Assembly: GCA_016710265.1 (NCBI GenBank)
Contig: JADJJL010000007.1
Coordinates: 434,001-498,000, forward strand
Length of the DNA stretch: 64,000 bases
From: Saprospiraceae bacterium
GTDB lineage: Bacteria > Bacteroidota > Bacteroidia > Chitinophagales > Saprospiraceae
Direction: 5' to 3'
Positions 62,620 to 64,000 of this stretch are shown in pieces. The notes under the pieces are model-generated. The model was not told the DNA's origin and did no database searches. It saw nothing but the letters and a program-made list of their open reading frames with translations. Each line of letters begins with the position of its first letter. The first letter of the stretch is position 1. Position numbers and translations under genes: made by a program.

Positions 62620-64000
62620 ATGAGGATGTTTTTCGTACTTGCTTTGCTCTCATTTTTTAACCAAAATCAAGCATCAGCAGGCTCTGACTCCCCCACACCT
62701 CAAACCTTAATCATTGAATGTCCGGTTGAGATCTATCTTGTGGAAGGACAGGCTTTTGATACTTCTATCACAGGAGCACCTAAGGTATTGTCCAATAATG
62801 GAGGAGCCATCATACTTACTTGGATAGAATATTTTTCTCCAGGTAATTGTGCCAATAGCCACGATGTCATTACACGAATTTTTACCATTCGAAATTCAAT
62901 CGGTGATTTGGAGAGATGCTCCCAAAGAATTTATCTCAAACACTTGAATCCATCCAGTATTTCGGTACCATTTGACACAACGGTTTCATATCCAAGGGAT
63001 ATTAGTTTTTCAGCGGCCATTCTGCAAGCTCATTTGCCTTTCCGAATGATTACCTTCACTTTTACAGATACCAAGGTCTCCAATGGTTGCACTACTCCAA
63101 TTAGAATTAGAAGGGAATGGAAATTTACAAATTTATGTAATGGCGAAGTCACTCAAAAAATAAGTTTTATCAATGTTTTAAATTATCAAAATAGTTTTGA
63201 ACATAATCGAATTGTAGAAGACGCTATTTGTGACCAAGAAGGCTATATTGAGATCACACCCAAAGGAGAATTTGGACCTTACAAATACAGATGGAACACC
63301 AATGACTCAATTAATATACTTTCCAATTTGTTACCCGGAATTTATAGTGCGGTAGTCACAGATAAATTTGGTTGCAACCAATTACAAAATGTAGGACTGC
63401 AATCCATGTCTGACAAAGCTGATGTAGGAGGTCGGATTGTGACTCAAAATGATTATCGGGTTTATCCAGACAGCATCTACTTTGGTGCTCCTAGTAATGT
63501 GGACAAGGTTTGTCTATCTCCCAATGGCGGTTTGCATTATGGGATGACCCTCCACAAAAAGAACAGCGGATTTATGGAATATCGACTTGTCAAAAGAACT
63601 GAAGCCACTGTTGGAATTTCATCAAGAGACATTATTTTTATCCAGCGACATATACTAGCCATTGAAAGATTTGTGGACACGCTGAAAAATTTTGCTGCGG
63701 ATGTCAACAATAATAAAAATGTGACTGCTTCAGATATTACAGAGTTGAGAAGAATTATTCTAGGGGTGAAAGACAATTTTACAGAGGTACTTCCATGGTA
63801 TTTTCTGGTACAAAATTGGAGACAGGTGATGACACCTCATCAAAGCTTTCAATCTATTCAATTCACAGGAATTCAAATTGTAAATTTTCCAAGAACCAAT
63901 GCCGATATTCTTGCTATGAAAATGGGTGATATCGATCTCAGCTATCGCAGACAATTGATCGATGATAAATTGGTGGCAAGAGCAAAAGGAACCGAAGTCC
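62620..64000 (+). CDS. Large surface protein with SprB-like and dockerin-like segments (3' end outside window)
   Basis: Start MRMFFVLALLSFFNQNQASA (signal peptide); 460 codons are visible and open to the window end. Around residues 215-255 a SprB-type repeat occurs (YRWNTNDSINILSNLLPGIY ... VVTDKFGC). Residues ~330-385 hold a dockerin-like pair of helices with a calcium-type loop (ISSRDIIFIQRHIL and DVNNNKNVTASDITELRRII). This combination is frequent in large T9SS-exported adhesins of Saprospiraceae; the sorting domain, if any, lies beyond the window. Confidence 0.8.
   Translation, partial: MRMFFVLALLSFFNQNQASAGSDSPTPQTLIIECPVEIYLVEGQAFDTSITGAPKVLSNNGGAIILTWIEYFSPGNCANSHDVITRIFTIRNSIGDLERCSQRIYLKHLNPSSISVPFDTTVSYPRDISFSAAILQAHLPFRMITFTFTDTKVSNGCTTPIRIRREWKFTNLCNGEVTQKISFINVLNYQNSFEHNRIVEDAICDQEGYIEITPKGEFGPYKYRWNTNDSINILSNLLPGIYSAVVTDKFGCNQLQNVGLQSMSDKADVGGRIVTQNDYRVYPDSIYFGAPSNVDKVCLSPNGGLHYGMTLHKKNSGFMEYRLVKRTEATVGISSRDIIFIQRHILAIERFVDTLKNFAADVNNNKNVTASDITELRRIILGVKDNFTEVLPWYFLVQNWRQVMTPHQSFQSIQFTGIQIVNFPRTNADILAMKMGDIDLSYRRQLIDDKLVARAKGTEV

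Overview
The window comes from a member of the phylum Bacteroidota, most probably near Saprospiraceae/Chitinophagales; the family is inferred, the phylum well supported. Evidence: many secreted proteins end in the type IX secretion (T9SS) C-terminal sorting domain (pattern xxPNP ... GxYxVxI ... KxVK), a PorT gene lies beside ubiE, many genes are preceded by the Bacteroidota -7 promoter element TAnnTTTG, and infC-rpmI-rplT, gyrA plus a TPR gene, and kdsA have phylum-typical forms. Base composition is AT-rich. I see no rRNA, tRNA, CRISPR array, insertion sequence or prophage.

Layout. 1-1.7 kb: tyrosine catabolism (4-hydroxyphenylpyruvate dioxygenase, cut by the window edge, and homogentisate dioxygenase). 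1.9-6.4 kb: a two-gene T9SS surface operon (large adhesin-like protein and M43 metalloprotease). 6.5-11.4 kb: ccmE-ccmF and small genes. 11.4-17.1 kb: CpcT/CpeT-like lipoprotein, divergent nnr, HU/SPOR protein, kdsA, FAD dehydrogenase. 17.1-20.4 kb: a probable copper module (Cys-rich small protein, outer-membrane barrel, MbnP-like and MbnH-like proteins). 20.7-24 kb: four-repeat fasciclin protein, then an SDR/SRPBCC pair. 24.1-33.6 kb: a very large HYR/GCC2-GCC3 surface protein preceded by a small membrane ORF and a five-copy 11-bp repeat array, next to a TPR-LuxR regulator cotranscribed with an acyl-CoA carboxylase subunit. 34.2-35 kb: non-coding repeats. 35-45.6 kb: housekeeping genes (DUF4403 lipoprotein, NTP pyrophosphohydrolase, kelch protein, TPR protein, gyrA, ubiE, porT, ACP phosphodiesterase, ychF). 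45.6-56.8 kb: an accessory island of repeats, an orphan membrane protein, several T9SS cargo genes and a broken tandem array of one secreted family. 56.8-62.3 kb: rnz-STAS, clpC, infC-rpmI-rplT. 62.6-64 kb: start of another large surface protein.

Most notable: (1) five helically phased 11-bp repeats just upstream of a TACTTTTG promoter that drives the small ORF and giant adhesin, beside a LuxR-type regulator; (2) three tandem paralogues of a 504-residue secreted protein, each broken only by single-base homopolymer indels and each restored to exactly 1515 nt when these are reversed, plus the scar of a fourth copy; (3) an MbnP/MbnH pair with a small Cys-rich protein and a CDICGC barrel; (4) interleaved divergent -7 boxes at two loci and several apparently leaderless starts; (5) a CcmE with Cys instead of His at the haem-attachment position.

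Coordinates and motifs were read by eye; no alignment or database search was possible. Domain calls rest on recognised motifs.
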